A DNA stretch of 64,000 nt from Caldichromatium japonicum (GTDB taxonomy: Bacteria > Pseudomonadota > Gammaproteobacteria > Chromatiales > Chromatiaceae), in contig NZ_CP048029.1 in assembly GCF_011290485.1 (NCBI RefSeq), positions 2,552,501-2,616,500 of the forward strand, read 5' to 3'. The notes beneath the pieces are model-generated. The model made no database searches and had not been told where the DNA came from. It was given only the letters and a program-made list of their open reading frames with translations. Made by a program: the position numbers and the translations under genes. Position 1 is the stretch's first letter. Each line of letters begins with the position of its first letter. Below are positions 1-10,898 of this stretch, piece after piece.

Positions 1-45
1 TGCACGCTGAGGATGTGCGGCTTAAACCGGCGGGAGCGATCGGCG

Positions 46-522
46 ATGGCGATGCGAGGGGTCAATAAGGTCATTTTGATCGGCAACCTGGGTACCGATC
101 CCGAGGTGCGCTATATGGCCAACGGCGATGCCGTGGCCAATCTCAGGCTGGCGACGAGCGAGACCTGGCGCGACAAGAGTGGCGAACAGCAAGAGCGCAC
201 CGAATGGCACAACGTGGTGCTCTTCGGCAAGCTCGCCGAGGTCGCCAAGCAATATCTACGCAAGGGCTCAAAGGTCTATATTGAAGGGAAATTACGGACC
301 CGCAAATGGCAGACCCAGGACGGTCAAGAGCGCTATACGACCGAGATCGTGGTGGATATCACTGGCACCATGCAGATGCTCGACAGCCGTTCGAGCGGCA
401 CTGCCCCGCTCGATGATTCGGTACCGTCTGTACCTCCTGCCCCCCAACCCGAGATGCGCCTAATGCCCCTGCAGGATGCGGGCCCTTCTCGCGCTGAGTT
501 CGATGACGATGTGCCGTTCTAG
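46..522 (+). CDS. ssb: Single-stranded DNA-binding protein
   Basis: Binds and protects single-stranded DNA in replication, repair and recombination, and recruits partners through its C-terminal tip. The OB-fold starts with [19 protein letters not shown] and includes the WHNVV and [18 protein letters not shown] stretches typical of SSB. A short Pro/Ser linker leads to the acidic tip EFDDDVPF. The length of 158 residues is usual for the family. The ATG at 46 fits the MA-RGVNK beginning of relatives and has a purine-rich stretch just upstream; an ATG at 52 is the alternative. An upstream in-frame ATG at 13 would add 11 residues with no family counterpart. No operon partner is visible upstream because the window begins here. 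Confidence 0.96.
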   Translation: MAMRGVNKVILIGNLGTDPEVRYMANGDAVANLRLATSETWRDKSGEQQERTEWHNVVLFGKLAEVAKQYLRKGSKVYIEGKLRTRKWQTQDGQERYTTEIVVDITGTMQMLDSRSSGTAPLDDSVPSVPPAPQPEMRLMPLQDAGPSRAEFDDDVPF

Positions 523-619
523 GTACGCAGGCATCTCGACCGTGGCGACCCCTTGCAACTATGACCTTTCAGCCAGACGGTATCCATCTGGTCTCTCAAT
601 GGGTATTTTCTAAAAGAAG

Positions 620-1684
620 ATGCAGACCCTTTTGGTAACTGGCGGCGCTGGATTCATCGGCGGCAACTTCGTCCACTCTATCCTCGCGCACGCCGATGTG
701 CGGGTGATCAATCTGGACCGTCTGACATACGCGGGGAATCTCGATACCCTGGCGCCGTTGGCTGATCACCCGCGGCATGTCTTTGTCCAAGGCGACATCG
801 GCGACGGCGCCTTGGTCTCGCGCCTGCTGCGCGAGTATGAGGTCGATGCCGTGGTCAATTTCGCCGCCGAGAGCCATGTCGATCGTTCGATCGACGGTCC
901 TGCCGAGTTCATCCAGAGCAATGTGGTCGGCACCTTCCGCTTGCTCGAATGCGCCCGCGATTATTGGGTAGGTTTGGGTCCTGCGGCGCGTGCAGCCTTT
1001 CGGTTTCTCCATGTCTCGACCGATGAAGTTTATGGCTCCCTGGGTCCAACAGGTCGCTTCACCGAAGACAGCCCCTATGCTCCGAACTCGCCTTATGCCG
1101 CATCCAAGGCTGCCTCGGACCACCTGGTGCGCGCCTGGCATCATACCTATGGCCTGCCGACCCTCACGACCAATTGCTCAAACAACTACGGCCCCTATCA
1201 GTTTCCGGAAAAGCTCATCCCCTTGATGATCCTGAAGGCCCAACGGGGTGAGCCGCTGCCGATCTATGGGGACGGGCAGAATATCCGCGATTGGCTCTAT
1301 GTGATCGATCACTGTCGCGCCATCCAGCGGGTGCTCGAGGCGGGCAGGCCCGGCGAGGTCTATAACATCGGCGCCGACAATGAGCGTACCAATCTCGAGG
1401 TGGTCGATCTGATCTGCTGTCTGCTCGATGAGCGTCTGCCAGACTCGCCCTATCGCCCCCATGCCCAACTCAAGACCTATATCCCTGACCGCCCAGGTCA
1501 TGACCGGCGCTATGCGATCGATGCGAGCAAGATCCGCCGCGAGCTCGGCTGGACGCCGCTTGAAACCTTTGAGTCCGGGCTTGCGCGCACCGTCGATTGG
1601 TATCTCACCAATGCCGAATGGTGTCGGCGGGTCATGGATGGGAGCTATCGCGGCGAGCGCCTGGGGATGGGGGGAAGGGTATGA
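620..1684 (+). CDS. rfbB: dTDP-glucose 4,6-dehydratase
   Basis: Converts dTDP-glucose to dTDP-4-keto-6-deoxyglucose, the second step of dTDP-L-rhamnose synthesis for surface polysaccharide. An extended short-chain dehydrogenase: the NAD-binding GGAGFIGGN lies at residues 8-16, the [10 protein letters not shown] active-site segment near 135, the catalytic [10 protein letters not shown] near 160, and the family block [19 protein letters not shown] follows. At 354 residues the length is normal. The gene opens a four-gene run and its stop overlaps the next start (ATGA), so the genes are probably translationally coupled. It is the first gene after ssb, with about 97 non-coding bases between. Confidence 0.96.
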   Translation: MQTLLVTGGAGFIGGNFVHSILAHADVRVINLDRLTYAGNLDTLAPLADHPRHVFVQGDIGDGALVSRLLREYEVDAVVNFAAESHVDRSIDGPAEFIQSNVVGTFRLLECARDYWVGLGPAARAAFRFLHVSTDEVYGSLGPTGRFTEDSPYAPNSPYAASKAASDHLVRAWHHTYGLPTLTTNCSNNYGPYQFPEKLIPLMILKAQRGEPLPIYGDGQNIRDWLYVIDHCRAIQRVLEAGRPGEVYNIGADNERTNLEVVDLICCLLDERLPDSPYRPHAQLKTYIPDRPGHDRRYAIDASKIRRELGWTPLETFESGLARTVDWYLTNAEWCRRVMDGSYRGERLGMGGRV

Positions 1685-2562
1685 ACCACAAGGGAATTAT
1701 CTTAGCTGGCGGCTCGGGCACACGCCTGTATCCCCTGACCCAGGTGGTGAGCAAACAGCTCCTGCCGGTCTATGATAAGCCAATGATCTATTATCCGCTC
1801 TCGACCCTGATGCTTGCGGGTCTGCGCGAGATCCTGATCATCACCACCCCGCAGGATGCCCCTTTTTTTCGCCAACTCTTGGGCGACGGATCGCAATGGG
1901 GGATTGAGCTCGACTATGCCGTCCAACCCGAACCCGGCGGGCTGGCCCAGGCGTTTTTGATTGGGCGGGACTTTCTCAGCGGGGCGCCTTCCTGTTTGAT
2001 CCTCGGCGACAACCTCTTCTATGGTCATGGGCTGACCGAACAATTAAAGCTGGCCAATGCGCGCGAAGAGGGCGCCACCGTCTTTGGCTATTATGTCGCC
2101 GATCCCGAGCGCTATGGCATCGCCGAATTCGACGCAGACGGGCGGGTGATCCGGATCGAGGAGAAGCCCAAGGCACCCAAGTCGAATTGGGCGATCACAG
2201 GGATCTATTTCTATGACGGGCGGGCACCTGAGTTTGCCGCTGAACTTCGCCCTTCAGCCCGCGGTGAGCTTGAGATCACGGACCTCAATAATCGCTATCT
2301 CTCCGAAGGATCGCTCGAGCTGATCCGTCTCGGGCGTGGGATTGCCTGGCTAGATACGGGTACCCAGGATGCCCTGATGGATGCAGCGCTCTTCATCGAG
2401 ACCATCGAAAAACGCCAGGGGCTCAAGGTCTGCTGCCCGGAGGAGATCGCCTATTACCAAGGCTGGATCGATGCCAAGCAACTGCGTGCGCTGGCCGCGT
2501 CGCTCGGTAAAAGCAGCTATGGCAGGTATCTCTTCACTCTGCTCGAGCAGGGCCGGACATGA
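1681..2562 (+). CDS. rfbA: Glucose-1-phosphate thymidylyltransferase
   Basis: Joins glucose-1-phosphate and dTTP to make dTDP-glucose, the first step of the dTDP-rhamnose route. It begins [18 protein letters not shown], the nucleotidyltransferase signature, followed by [23 protein letters not shown] and GDNLFYGHG. At 293 residues it matches the family. The ATG at 1681 overlaps the rfbB stop, and a longer in-frame extension upstream only reads through rfbB. The gene order B-A-C-D differs from the common B-D-A-C order, but all four steps are present in one directon. Confidence 0.96.
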   Translation: MNHKGIILAGGSGTRLYPLTQVVSKQLLPVYDKPMIYYPLSTLMLAGLREILIITTPQDAPFFRQLLGDGSQWGIELDYAVQPEPGGLAQAFLIGRDFLSGAPSCLILGDNLFYGHGLTEQLKLANAREEGATVFGYYVADPERYGIAEFDADGRVIRIEEKPKAPKSNWAITGIYFYDGRAPEFAAELRPSARGELEITDLNNRYLSEGSLELIRLGRGIAWLDTGTQDALMDAALFIETIEKRQGLKVCCPEEIAYYQGWIDAKQLRALAASLGKSSYGRYLFTLLEQGRT

Positions 2563-3125
2563 GGGTGATTGAAACAGCCATCCCTGGACCCTTGCTCATC
2601 GAGCCCGAGGTCTTTGGCGATGCGCGCGGTTATTTCATGGAGCTCTATCGCGCCAACCGCTATGCCGAGCTCGGCATCCCCCCCCTGGTCCAGGACAATC
2701 TTTCATATTCGCGCTTTGGGGTGCTGCGCGGGTTGCATCTCCAACACCCACATGCCCAGGGCAAACTGGTGCAGGTCCTTTCGGGCGAGGTCTTCGATGT
2801 CGCCGTCGATGTGCGCCGCGGCTCGCCGCATTTCGGGCGCTGGGTGGGGATTAGGCTCTCGGGGGACAATAAACGTCAGTTCTGGATCCCACCCGGTTTT
2901 GCCCACGGTTTCCTGGTGACCAGCGAACATGCGCTCTTGATGTATAAAAACACTGAATACTACCACCCGCAGACCGAGCTGAGCCTGCGCTGGAACGATC
3001 CCGAGCTGGCGATTACTTGGCCGTTACAAGAGATGGTCCCTGAACTTTCGGCCAAGGACCGGGAGGGTTTTTATCTACGCCAGATCCCGGCGGAGCGTCT
3101 GCCTGCCCTGGAGGACTATCTATGA
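2559..3125 (+). CDS. rfbC: dTDP-4-dehydrorhamnose 3,5-epimerase
   Basis: Epimerises dTDP-4-keto-6-deoxyglucose at C3 and C5. A cupin-type protein of 188 residues with the family stretches [11 protein letters not shown] (near 22), [18 protein letters not shown] with the catalytic His region, [19 protein letters not shown], and [13 protein letters not shown]. The [10 protein letters not shown] motif carries the tyrosine expected to act in catalysis. Overlaps of the ATGA type on both sides (with rfbA at 2559 and rfbD at 3122) indicate one transcript. Confidence 0.96.
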   Translation: MRVIETAIPGPLLIEPEVFGDARGYFMELYRANRYAELGIPPLVQDNLSYSRFGVLRGLHLQHPHAQGKLVQVLSGEVFDVAVDVRRGSPHFGRWVGIRLSGDNKRQFWIPPGFAHGFLVTSEHALLMYKNTEYYHPQTELSLRWNDPELAITWPLQEMVPELSAKDREGFYLRQIPAERLPALEDYL

Positions 3126-4042
3126 CCCCTGTCACCCCTCGCCCCAAACTGCTTTTGATCGGTGCCAATGGTCAGGTCGGCTGGGAACTGCGTCGCACCC
3201 TGGCCTGTGTCGGCGAGGTCATCGCCGCCTCACTGGAAGGTGAATATGGTCCGGCCATCGACCTGATGGATGCCCAGGCCCTGGCGCGTCTGATCCAAGA
3301 GACCCAGCCCGATGCCTTGATCAATGCCGCGGCCTATACCGCAGTGGATCAGGCCGAGACCGAGCGCGCTGCTGCCTGGCGGGTCAATGCCGAGGCGGTC
3401 GGGGAGATGGGCGCACTCCTGGCACATCGGCGCGTCCCGATCATCCATTATTCGACCGACTATGTCTTTTCAGGGCGGCTCGGTCGGCCTTATACCGAGA
3501 CGGACAACCCGGACCCGATCAATGTCTATGGCGAGACCAAGCTCGCCGGCGAGCGCGCCCTCTTGGAGTCCGGGGCACGGGCTTTGATCCTGCGCACCAG
3601 TTGGGTGTATGGGGCGCGCGGGAACAATTTTCTCTTGTCCATGCGTCGGCTCTTTCAGGAACGCGAGGAGTTGCGGGTGGTCGAGGACCAGGTCGGCTCG
3701 CCTACCTGGAGTCGGATGCTGGCCGAGGTCACGGCCTTGATGCTCTATCGCATCCTGCGCGGTGATCTGGATCTCGATCAGGTCGGCGGGCTCTATCATC
3801 TCACCGGCAGGGGGCAGGTGAGCTGGTACGGGTTTGCGGGCGCTATCCTCAAGTCCACAGGCGCGCGCACCCGCTTGATCCCAATTGCCTCCTCTGAATA
3901 TCAGGCGCCAGCCAAACGTCCGCTGTTCTCGGTCTTGGATAACCGCCGTTTCCAAGAGACCTTCGGCTTGGCACTACCCGATTGGTGTCTCTCGCTGGCC
4001 CAGTGCCTGGAAGAGCTTGAACCCGCTGCACCTGTGTCTTGA
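3122..4042 (+). CDS. rfbD: dTDP-4-dehydrorhamnose reductase
   Basis: NAD(P)H-dependent reductase that makes dTDP-L-rhamnose, the last step of this pathway. The Rossmann motif GANGQVGWEL lies near residue 13, AAAYTAVDQAE near 76, STDYVFSG near 111, the catalytic region YGETKLAGE near 140, and LRTSWVYG follows. Length 306 is slightly above the usual ~290-300. It overlaps rfbC by four bases and is followed after 21 bases by pgi, which has its own AAAGGAGA ribosome site, so sugar-phosphate supply may share the transcript. Confidence 0.95.
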   Translation: MTPVTPRPKLLLIGANGQVGWELRRTLACVGEVIAASLEGEYGPAIDLMDAQALARLIQETQPDALINAAAYTAVDQAETERAAAWRVNAEAVGEMGALLAHRRVPIIHYSTDYVFSGRLGRPYTETDNPDPINVYGETKLAGERALLESGARALILRTSWVYGARGNNFLLSMRRLFQEREELRVVEDQVGSPTWSRMLAEVTALMLYRILRGDLDLDQVGGLYHLTGRGQVSWYGFAGAILKSTGARTRLIPIASSEYQAPAKRPLFSVLDNRRFQETFGLALPDWCLSLAQCLEELEPAAPVS

Positions 4043-4063
4043 GACCGCTTAAAGGAGACCGCG

Positions 4064-5707
4064 ATGCCGCTTGTCAACGAGCTTCCCCAATGGCAGGCCT
4101 TACAGCAACATTGGGAAACCCTGCGCCTCCAGCATCTGCGCGCGCTGTTTGCAGCCGACCCTAGACGCGCTGAACGCATGTCCATACAAGCGGCGGGGCT
4201 TTATCTAGATTATTCCAAGAACCTCATCACCCCAGACACCCTGGATCTATTGCTCGCCCTCGCCGAGGCGGTCGATCTCCGCGGGTGGATCGAGCGGATG
4301 TTTCAGGGTGAGCCGATCAACAACACCGAAGGGCGCGCGGTGCTCCATATCGCCCTGCGCAATCGCAGCAACCACCCGATCTTGGTCGAGGGCTGCGATG
4401 TCATGCCCAAGGTCAATCGGGTGCTCGGCCAAATGGAGTCATTTGTCAATCGCGTACGTTCGGGCGATTGGCGCGGTTATACCGGCGAGCGGATCACCGA
4501 CGTGGTCAACATCGGGATCGGTGGATCAAACCTCGGGCCCAAGATGGTCTGTACGGCCTTGACCCCCTATCAAAGCGAGGCGCTACGGGTACATTTCGTC
4601 TCCAATATCGATGCCGCCCATCTGGTTGAAACCCTCAGGCACCTGGATCCGGCCAGGACGCTCTTTATCGTCGCTTCCAAGACCTTCACTACCCAGGAGA
4701 CCCTGACCAATGCCCACAGCGCTCGCGATTGGTTGGTCGCAGCCCTGGGCGATCCCAAGGCCGTGGCGCGACATTTCGTCGCAGTCTCGACCAATGCCGA
4801 ACGGGTAGCGGCCTTCGGGATCGATACCGCCAATATGTTCGTCTTTTGGGATTGGGTCGGCGGACGCTATTCGCTCTGGTCGGCCATCGGGCTGCCGATC
4901 GCCTTGAGCGTGGGTTTTGAGCGCTTCAGCGAGCTGCTGGCAGGCGCCCATGCCATGGATGAACATTTTCGCACCGCACCCCTGGCCGAGAACATGCCGG
5001 TGCTGATGGGACTGATCGGTATCTGGTATATCAATTTTGCCGGCGCTAGGACCCAGACCGTCTTGCCCTATGATCAATCCCTGCGCTACCTGCCCGCCTA
5101 TCTGCAACAAGGCGATATGGAAAGCAATGGCAAAGGGGTCACCCGCGATGGGACGCCGGTTGCATATAGCACTGGCCCAGTGGTCTGGGGCGAGCCGGGG
5201 ACGGATGGGCAGCACGCCTTTTATCAATTGATCCATCAGGGCACGCAATTGATCCCTGCCGACTTTATCGGGGCTATCCACAGCCATTATGCGCTCGGGG
5301 ATCATCATCCCAAGCTCATGGCCAATCTATTCGCCCAGACTGAGGCCCTGATGCGCGGGCGGACCTATGATGAGGCCCTCGCTGAACTCCTGGCCTCAGG
5401 GATGGATGAGGCACATGCGCGTTTCTTGGCCCCGCATCGCACCTTCCCTGGTAATCGCCCGACCAATACCCTCCTTATGGAGCGCTTGACACCCCATACC
5501 CTTGGCGCCCTGATCGCCCTGTATGAACACCGGATCTTCACCCAGGGGGTCATCTGGGGGATCAATTCATTTGACCAATGGGGGGTAGAGCTCGGCAAAC
5601 AATTGGCGGGGGTGATCCTGGATGAGATACGCCAGGGCAAGACGACCGCAGACCATGACCCATCGACCCGCCTCCTGGTCGAACGCTTTATCCAGCAGCG
5701 TAGATAA
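4064..5707 (+). CDS. pgi: Glucose-6-phosphate isomerase
   Basis: Interconverts glucose-6-phosphate and fructose-6-phosphate in the cytoplasm. At 547 residues it is full length. The diagnostic blocks are [15 protein letters not shown], the [13 protein letters not shown] phosphate loop, [16 protein letters not shown] (PGI signature 1), [10 protein letters not shown], and [18 protein letters not shown] near the C terminus (signature 2). The ATG at 4064 follows AAAGGAGACCGCG. Placed directly behind the rhamnose genes, it may adjust carbon flow to glucose-1-phosphate; that link is inferred from position only. Confidence 0.96.
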   Translation: MPLVNELPQWQALQQHWETLRLQHLRALFAADPRRAERMSIQAAGLYLDYSKNLITPDTLDLLLALAEAVDLRGWIERMFQGEPINNTEGRAVLHIALRNRSNHPILVEGCDVMPKVNRVLGQMESFVNRVRSGDWRGYTGERITDVVNIGIGGSNLGPKMVCTALTPYQSEALRVHFVSNIDAAHLVETLRHLDPARTLFIVASKTFTTQETLTNAHSARDWLVAALGDPKAVARHFVAVSTNAERVAAFGIDTANMFVFWDWVGGRYSLWSAIGLPIALSVGFERFSELLAGAHAMDEHFRTAPLAENMPVLMGLIGIWYINFAGARTQTVLPYDQSLRYLPAYLQQGDMESNGKGVTRDGTPVAYSTGPVVWGEPGTDGQHAFYQLIHQGTQLIPADFIGAIHSHYALGDHHPKLMANLFAQTEALMRGRTYDEALAELLASGMDEAHARFLAPHRTFPGNRPTNTLLMERLTPHTLGALIALYEHRIFTQGVIWGINSFDQWGVELGKQLAGVILDEIRQGKTTADHDPSTRLLVERFIQQRR

Positions 5708-5860
5708 AAGTCATTGCCTACGGACGGGCGCTAGCGCCCTGAAAGACCCCTGCCCCGCTGATTCCTTCCCACCCCCTGTCTGCCATCGCAGCTGCAGATT
5801 TCCCAAGGCACCAGGCCCCGTTTGCAGAAGGGCCTGAGCTAAAGGAGGGTCTAGGTCCGT

Positions 5861-7774
5861 TCAGATCCCGCCGATGGCCACTGGCGGCTGATCCGGTGCC
5901 CCGCCAGATTCCGGATCGCCGCCAGCATCCACCCGGGGTTGGCCGCTGCTGCCGTCGTCGTCGGGCGTACGCATCGGCCGCTCGGCCATGATGTCGTCGA
6001 TCTGTTCCTTGTTGATCGTCTCATAGGTCAAGAGCGCCTCGGCCATACGGTGCAGCTTGTCGATGTTGTCCTCAAGGATCTGGCGGGCGCGTTGATAATT
6101 GTGGTCGATGATCGCACGCACCGCCTTGTCGATTGCCAGCGCCGTCTGCGGTGAGACCTGACGTTGCTGGGTCACCGAACGCCCCAGAAATACCTCACCC
6201 TCATCTTCGGCATAGGTCAGGGGACCCATGGTCTCGGAGAGTCCAAAACGGGTGACCATCTTGCGCGCGATCTCGGTGGCGCGCTCGATGTCATTGGCCG
6301 CACCCGTGGTCACCTGCTCAGGCCCAAAGATCATCTCCTCGGCGATACGCCCGCCAAAGAGACTCGAGATCTGGCTTTCCAGCTGGCGTTTGGTCAGGCT
6401 ATAGCGATCGCGCTCAGGCAAAAATAGGGTCACCCCCAGGGCGCGTCCGCGCGGGATGATCGAGACCTTGTGCACTGGATCATGATCGGGGACCAGGCGC
6501 CCGACGATGGCATGTCCGGCCTCGTGATAGGCGGTGAGACGTTTCTCGGACTCGGACATCACGATGCTGCGCCGCTCGGCACCCATTAGGATCTTGTCCT
6601 TAGCCTTCTCAAACATCGCCATATCCACCTCTTCCTTGCCGGCGCGCGCAGCGAAGAGGGCCGCCTCGTTGACCAGGTTGGCAAGATCAGCGCCGGAAAA
6701 GCCAGGTGTGCCGCGCGCAATCACCCGTGCATCGACATCTTTGGCAATCGGGACTTTGCGCATATGCACCTCGAGGATGGCCGCGCGCCCAGCGAGATCA
6801 GGAAGCCCGACCACGACCTGCCGGTCGAACCGGCCCGGACGCAACAAGGCTGGATCTAACACATCGGGGCGGTTGGTGGCAGCGATCACGATCACCCCTT
6901 CGTTGCCGACAAAGCCGTCCATCTCGACCAGGAGCTGATTGAGTGTTTGCTCGCGCTCGTCATGCCCGCCGCCGAGACCCGCGCCGCGCCGCCGGCCCAC
7001 GGCGTCAATCTCATCGATGAAGACGATACAAGGGGCATGGCGTTTGGCCTGTTCAAAGAGATCACGCACCCGTGAGGCGCCGACACCGACGAACATCTCG
7101 ACGAAGTCTGAACCAGAGATGCTGAAAAACGGCACCTTGGCCTCGCCAGCAATCGCCCGCGCCAACAAAGTCTTACCCGTCCCGGGCGGCCCCACCATGA
7201 GCACACCGCGGGGGATACGTCCGCCGAGGCTGGCAAACTTCTGCGGGTTACGCAAGAAATCGACCAGCTCAGCAACCTCCTCCTTGGCTTCCTCGATACC
7301 CGCTACGTCGCGCAGGGTGACCCGTACCTCACCCTCAGCATGATGACGGGCACGGCTCTTGCCGAAATTAAACAATCCACCCGAGCCATTCCCCAGGCTG
7401 CGGCGCATAAACCAAATCCAGATCCCGGCCATGAGGATAAAAGGCAACCAGGCGCTCAGCAGTTGGACGAAGAGCCCCGGCTCTTCCGGCGGCTTAGCGC
7501 GTACCACAACATTGTTTTTGAGCAGATCCCCCACTAGACCCGGATCACCTGGATCATAGGTCTCGAAACGCGAGCCGTCCGCCCGCACCCCACGAATAGC
7601 CTCGTTCTGGATGGTGACCTCACGGACAGCACCGCTCGCAATCTCCTGGAGGAACTGGCTATAGCTGATATTGCGCACCTCGATCTGATTGGGCGCGGTA
7701 AAACTGTTGAGCATTATCACCAACCAAAAAGTGACAATGATCCAAAGCAGGATATTTAGTATTCTGGCATTCAT
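5861..7774 (-). CDS. ftsH: ATP-dependent zinc metalloprotease FtsH
   Basis: Membrane-anchored AAA+ protease that degrades misfolded membrane proteins and regulatory proteins. Two transmembrane segments (about residues 5-23 and 100-121) flank a periplasmic domain. The AAA module has Walker A GPPGTGKT near 195, Walker [13 protein letters not shown] and the second-region-of-homology stretch [21 protein letters not shown]. The protease domain carries the zinc motif HEAGH near 415. The acidic/Gly-rich tail ([21 protein letters not shown]) is poorly conserved in general. At 637 residues it is normal. rlmE/ftsJ, a frequent neighbour, is absent: upstream is the divergent nagZ. Confidence 0.97.
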   Translation of the reverse strand: MNARILNILLWIIVTFWLVIMLNSFTAPNQIEVRNISYSQFLQEIASGAVREVTIQNEAIRGVRADGSRFETYDPGDPGLVGDLLKNNVVVRAKPPEEPGLFVQLLSAWLPFILMAGIWIWFMRRSLGNGSGGLFNFGKSRARHHAEGEVRVTLRDVAGIEEAKEEVAELVDFLRNPQKFASLGGRIPRGVLMVGPPGTGKTLLARAIAGEAKVPFFSISGSDFVEMFVGVGASRVRDLFEQAKRHAPCIVFIDEIDAVGRRRGAGLGGGHDEREQTLNQLLVEMDGFVGNEGVIVIAATNRPDVLDPALLRPGRFDRQVVVGLPDLAGRAAILEVHMRKVPIAKDVDARVIARGTPGFSGADLANLVNEAALFAARAGKEEVDMAMFEKAKDKILMGAERRSIVMSESEKRLTAYHEAGHAIVGRLVPDHDPVHKVSIIPRGRALGVTLFLPERDRYSLTKRQLESQISSLFGGRIAEEMIFGPEQVTTGAANDIERATEIARKMVTRFGLSETMGPLTYAEDEGEVFLGRSVTQQRQVSPQTALAIDKAVRAIIDHNYQRARQILEDNIDKLHRMAEALLTYETINKEQIDDIMAERPMRTPDDDGSSGQPRVDAGGDPESGGAPDQPPVAIGGI

Positions 7775-7975
7775 GGTTTAAAAGACTGACTAGAAGCGTT
7801 GACCAAAGCGAACACCGAGGCCGGGTCGTTACTCGCTGTTCTAGATCGGGTCATGGATCTGCGAATCCAATAGGGTTAAACAGGCTCAAAACGCCTTGTG
7901 GGTTGGAGCTTATCAGGTTTTTGCAAACCTTGGAGCATGACAACGCCCTCAGGCTCCATAAAAAACGGTTATCTC

Positions 7976-9052
7976 ATGTCGCTTGGCCCCATCATGCTTG
8001 ATCTCGCGGGAACGGCGCTCGATGCCGAGGAACGCGAATTATTGCGTCATCCAGCCGTTGGCGGGCTGATCCTGTTTGCGCGCAATTATGAGTCGCCGCG
8101 CCAGCTTGCGACCCTCACCGCCGAGATACACGCCCTGCGCGAGCCACCCTTACTCATCGGGGTCGATCAGGAGGGCGGACGGGTACAGCGCTTTCAGGAG
8201 GGATTCACCCGTCTCCCCGCCGCCGGGCAGTTTGGCCGGCTGTATCAACGCAATCCGGCCCAAGCGCGTGCGGCTTGCGAGGCCATCGGCTGGCTGATGG
8301 CCGCTGAGCTGCGCTCCCTGGGGGTCGATTTCAGCTTTGCCCCTGTCTTAGACCTTAATCGCGGGCTTCACCCGGTCATCGGCGACCGCGCATTCGCCAG
8401 CGACCCTCAGGTCGTCGGCGAATTGGCAAGCTGCTGGGTGCGTGGAGCCCATCAGGCAGGTATGAGCAGCGTCGGCAAGCATTTTCCCGGGCATGGCGGG
8501 GTCGCTGCCGATTCACATCTGGAACTGCCGGTCGATGACCGCCCGCTCATCGATCTCGAGCTTGACGACCTCATTCCCTTTCGCCGGCTCATCGATCAGG
8601 GGATCGAGGCCCTGATGCCGGCGCACGTGCTTTATCCCCAGGTCGATCGACAGCCGGCAGGATTCTCGGCGGTGTGGCTGCGCGAGATCCTGCGCAAACA
8701 GCTTGGATTTCAGGGCGTCATCTTCAGTGATGACCTCAATATGGGTGCAGCCCAAACCGCCGGCGATCCACTTGAGAGGGCGCGGCTTGCCGCAGACGCC
8801 GGTTGCGATATGCTCCTGATCTGCAATAACCGCCCCGCCGCTGTAGGGCTCATCGAGGCGTTCAAGGGTGACGGCGATCCCGCGCGTGCTCTGCGTCTAT
8901 TGCGTATGCACGGGCGTCTTAGGCTCGACAACCAGCGCCTGCCAGAGCGCGCCGAATGGCGCCGCGCCTTGACCCATATCGCCGAGCTCGCTGCTGGGGA
9001 AACGCTGGACCTCCCCTTTGCCGATCGCACAACCCCAGAGGACATCGCATGA
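7976..9052 (+). CDS. nagZ: Beta-N-acetylhexosaminidase NagZ (peptidoglycan recycling)
   Basis: Cytoplasmic glycoside hydrolase family 3 enzyme that removes GlcNAc from muropeptides during cell-wall recycling. Seen: GPIMLDLAGTALDAEERELLRHPAVGGLILFARN, GVDQEGGRVQRF, the catalytic His-Asp region GKHFPGHGGVAADSHLELP, and the nucleophile segment FSDDLNMG. The ATG at 7976 gives the usual N terminus MSLGPIML; a GTG at 7898 and an ATG at 7937 are in frame but add residues with no family match. The last four bases overlap the next gene. Window genes murU and mltB belong to the same recycling theme. Confidence 0.94.
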   Translation: MSLGPIMLDLAGTALDAEERELLRHPAVGGLILFARNYESPRQLATLTAEIHALREPPLLIGVDQEGGRVQRFQEGFTRLPAAGQFGRLYQRNPAQARAACEAIGWLMAAELRSLGVDFSFAPVLDLNRGLHPVIGDRAFASDPQVVGELASCWVRGAHQAGMSSVGKHFPGHGGVAADSHLELPVDDRPLIDLELDDLIPFRRLIDQGIEALMPAHVLYPQVDRQPAGFSAVWLREILRKQLGFQGVIFSDDLNMGAAQTAGDPLERARLAADAGCDMLLICNNRPAAVGLIEAFKGDGDPARALRLLRMHGRLRLDNQRLPERAEWRRALTHIAELAAGETLDLPFADRTTPEDIA

Positions 9053-9600
9053 AACTCGATCCTGCAAGCTATGCCGCCGTGGCGAGCCGCGCTGAGTGCC
9101 TAGCCACAGCTGAGGAGATGGAAGCTGCGCTCGACCGCATGGCGACTGAGCTCACCGCGCGTCTTGCCGACAAGGACCCCTTGGTTCTGTGCGTGATGAC
9201 CGGCGCCACCATCGTCACCGGTCAGCTTCTCCCGCGGCTCGATTTTCAGCTCCGGCTCGACTATATCCACGCCAGCCGTTATCAGGGTCAGACGCGCGGT
9301 GGCGAGATCCGCTGGCATTACCGACCCTCTGCGTCCATCCGTGGCGAGCATATCCTGATCTTGGATGACATCCTGGATGAGGGCTTGACCCTCAAACAGA
9401 TCATCGACGCTTGCCGCGAGGACGGTGCGGCGAGCCTGACCACAGCGGTCTTAGTGGAAAAGGAGCGGGAGCATGCATGCAGTGCGGATGTGGTCGGTAT
9501 CCGCGTACCGGATCGCTATCTCTATGGCTATGGACTTGATTACAAAAACTATTTCCGCAATGCGCGGGGACTGTTTGCTGTTGCCGATTGCGATCGCTGA
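9049..9600 (+). CDS. Hypoxanthine-guanine phosphoribosyltransferase family protein
   Basis: A type I phosphoribosyltransferase of 183 residues that should transfer phosphoribose from PRPP to a purine base (salvage). The PRPP-binding motif HILILDDILDEGLTL lies around residue 101; a substrate-side stretch VGIRVPDRYLYGYGLDYKNYFRN resembles the C-terminal region of HPRT enzymes. It starts at an ATGA overlap with nagZ, which supports co-expression. Base specificity cannot be fixed from sequence alone, so I leave the symbol empty. Confidence 0.88.
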   Translation: MKLDPASYAAVASRAECLATAEEMEAALDRMATELTARLADKDPLVLCVMTGATIVTGQLLPRLDFQLRLDYIHASRYQGQTRGGEIRWHYRPSASIRGEHILILDDILDEGLTLKQIIDACREDGAASLTTAVLVEKEREHACSADVVGIRVPDRYLYGYGLDYKNYFRNARGLFAVADCDR

Positions 9601-9603
9601 GCA

Positions 9604-10512
9604 CTACGAACCGCCCAGGGCATAGTCAAGAACTAGCCCAATAAAGATTGCCATCCCGAAATAGTTGTTGTTGAGAAAGGCCTGGAAACACCGCCCGGGC
9701 TCGCGCTGACGGATCAAATTATGCTGATAGACCGCAAGTCCGGCGGCAGCGACAAGCCCAAGCTGATACAGCAGCCCGCGCCCCGTCATCTGACCAAGCC
9801 AGAACAAAAGCCCCAGCATCAGGAGTTGTAAAAAGGCGATCGCCAAACGGTCATAGCGCCCAAACAGGATGGCCGTGGATTTGATCCCAATCTTGAGATC
9901 ATCCTCACGATCGACCATGGCATATTGGGTGTCATAGATCAGCGCCCAGATCAGGGTCGCAGCAAACAGGACCCAAGCATATCCCGGGATGTGCCCTGTG
10001 ATCGCAGTAAAGGCCATCGGAATCGCCCACCCGAAAGCGGCGCCCAGGAAAAGCTGCGGCAGATGAGTAAAGCGTTTCATGAAGGGATAGACGACGGTCA
10101 AGGCCAGGGCCACGACCGATAAGGCGATCGTCTGCCAATTGAGTTGCAACACCAAGCCGAATGCAACCAGGCTCAAGACGAGGAATACCCCAATCGCCTC
10201 GGTGGGACTGACCTGACCCGTCGCCAGGGGGCGTTCACGTGTGCGCGCCACATGACCATCGAAATAACGGTCCGCATAGTCATTGATCGCGCATCCCGCC
10301 GAGCGCATCAGCACTACCCCCAGGACAAAGATCGACACCACCGTCCAAGGCGGCTCGCCCGCACCAGCCAACCATAGCGCCCATAACGCCGGCCATAGCA
10401 ACAAAAAGATCCCAATCGGACGATGTAGGCGCACCAACAGGTAATATTGATAAAGCCGGTCGCGCAGCCGTTTGGGGCGTTGCCTCTCAACCTTGAGTTC
10501 AGGAAGGCTCAT
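9604..10512 (-). CDS. ubiA: 4-hydroxybenzoate polyprenyltransferase
   Basis: Integral membrane prenyltransferase that attaches the isoprenoid tail to 4-hydroxybenzoate in ubiquinone synthesis. The first Asp-rich motif NDYADRYFDGHVARTRERPLATG lies near residue 77 and the second, YDTQYAMVDREDDLKIGIKSTA, near 193. About eight or nine hydrophobic helices are evident across 302 residues. Its stop lies three bases from the convergent purine phosphoribosyltransferase. chlG of the pigment pathway is a paralogous family, but this sequence has the UbiA-type motif spacing. Confidence 0.93.
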   Translation of the reverse strand: MSLPELKVERQRPKRLRDRLYQYYLLVRLHRPIGIFLLLWPALWALWLAGAGEPPWTVVSIFVLGVVLMRSAGCAINDYADRYFDGHVARTRERPLATGQVSPTEAIGVFLVLSLVAFGLVLQLNWQTIALSVVALALTVVYPFMKRFTHLPQLFLGAAFGWAIPMAFTAITGHIPGYAWVLFAATLIWALIYDTQYAMVDREDDLKIGIKSTAILFGRYDRLAIAFLQLLMLGLLFWLGQMTGRGLLYQLGLVAAAGLAVYQHNLIRQREPGRCFQAFLNNNYFGMAIFIGLVLDYALGGS

Positions 10513-10568
10513 GGGATGCGATCAGTTTGTCTTCACCGACGAGTGAGACAGGGGCTTAGGCAAGAGGG

Positions 10569-10653
10569 TGGTGCCCGGGGCGGGACTCGAACCCGCATGA
10601 CCGCGGTCGAGGGATTTTAAGTCCCTTGCGTCTACCGATTTCGCCACCCGGGC
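10569..10653 (-). tRNA. tRNA-Leu, anticodon TAA
   Basis: Read on the minus strand, the gene begins GCCCGGGTGGCGAAATCGG and ends with an encoded CCA. The anticodon stem is GGGAC-TTAAAAT-CCC with anticodon TAA (reads UUA). The long variable arm typical of a class II leucine tRNA is present, as is the GGTTCGAGTCC T-arm. The 7-bp acceptor stem GCCCGGG/CCCGGGC is perfect. Confidence 0.95.
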
Positions 10654-10719
10654 CCAATTGGTTTTAAACATTATCATATCCTAAGGCGCGTTTCATCGTG
10701 CCCCTGCCCGCGCAAAGCG

Positions 10720-10749
10720 TTCACATAATCCACAGGCTTTCGCTATACT
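10720..10749 (+). promoter_or_regulatory. Sigma-70-type promoter for the fluoride riboswitch / crcB transcript
   Basis: A -35 box TTCACA at 10720-10725 and a -10 box TATACT at 10744-10749 match the consensus in five of six positions each, with an 18-base spacer. The predicted start, near 10756, coincides with the 5' end of the fluoride-riboswitch-like fold, which supports the assignment. This is inferred from sequence only. Confidence 0.6.
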
Positions 10750-10756
10750 CCTGGCC

Positions 10757-10815
10757 CAGGAGATGGCATTCCTTCTTACAAGCCGCCGTCCTGCGGCTGA
10801 TGATGCTTACCCAGT
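10757..10815 (+). promoter_or_regulatory. Fluoride riboswitch (crcB motif) aptamer
   Basis: The segment carries the hallmark order of the crcB RNA motif: GGAGATGG...CC at the 5' end, a stem GCCGC...GCGGC (10782-10797 region), then GCTGATGATGC and TTACC at the 3' side. It lies directly upstream of crcB, the fluoride channel gene, which is the classic target. The expression platform is not obvious: no poly-U terminator follows, so control may act at the ribosome site of crcB about 80 bases downstream. Confidence 0.8.
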
Positions 10816-10898
10816 ACTCATGCGAAACCAGAGGGGTAGGCGCGCCATGTTCTCTCTCGCCGCAAATCTAGCCGCTTTTTACGACCCCTTGGAGGCTC

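Noticed and set aside
5725-5738. GGGCGCTAGCGCCC after pgi as a terminator
   Set aside because: A palindrome, but no T-run follows on either strand.
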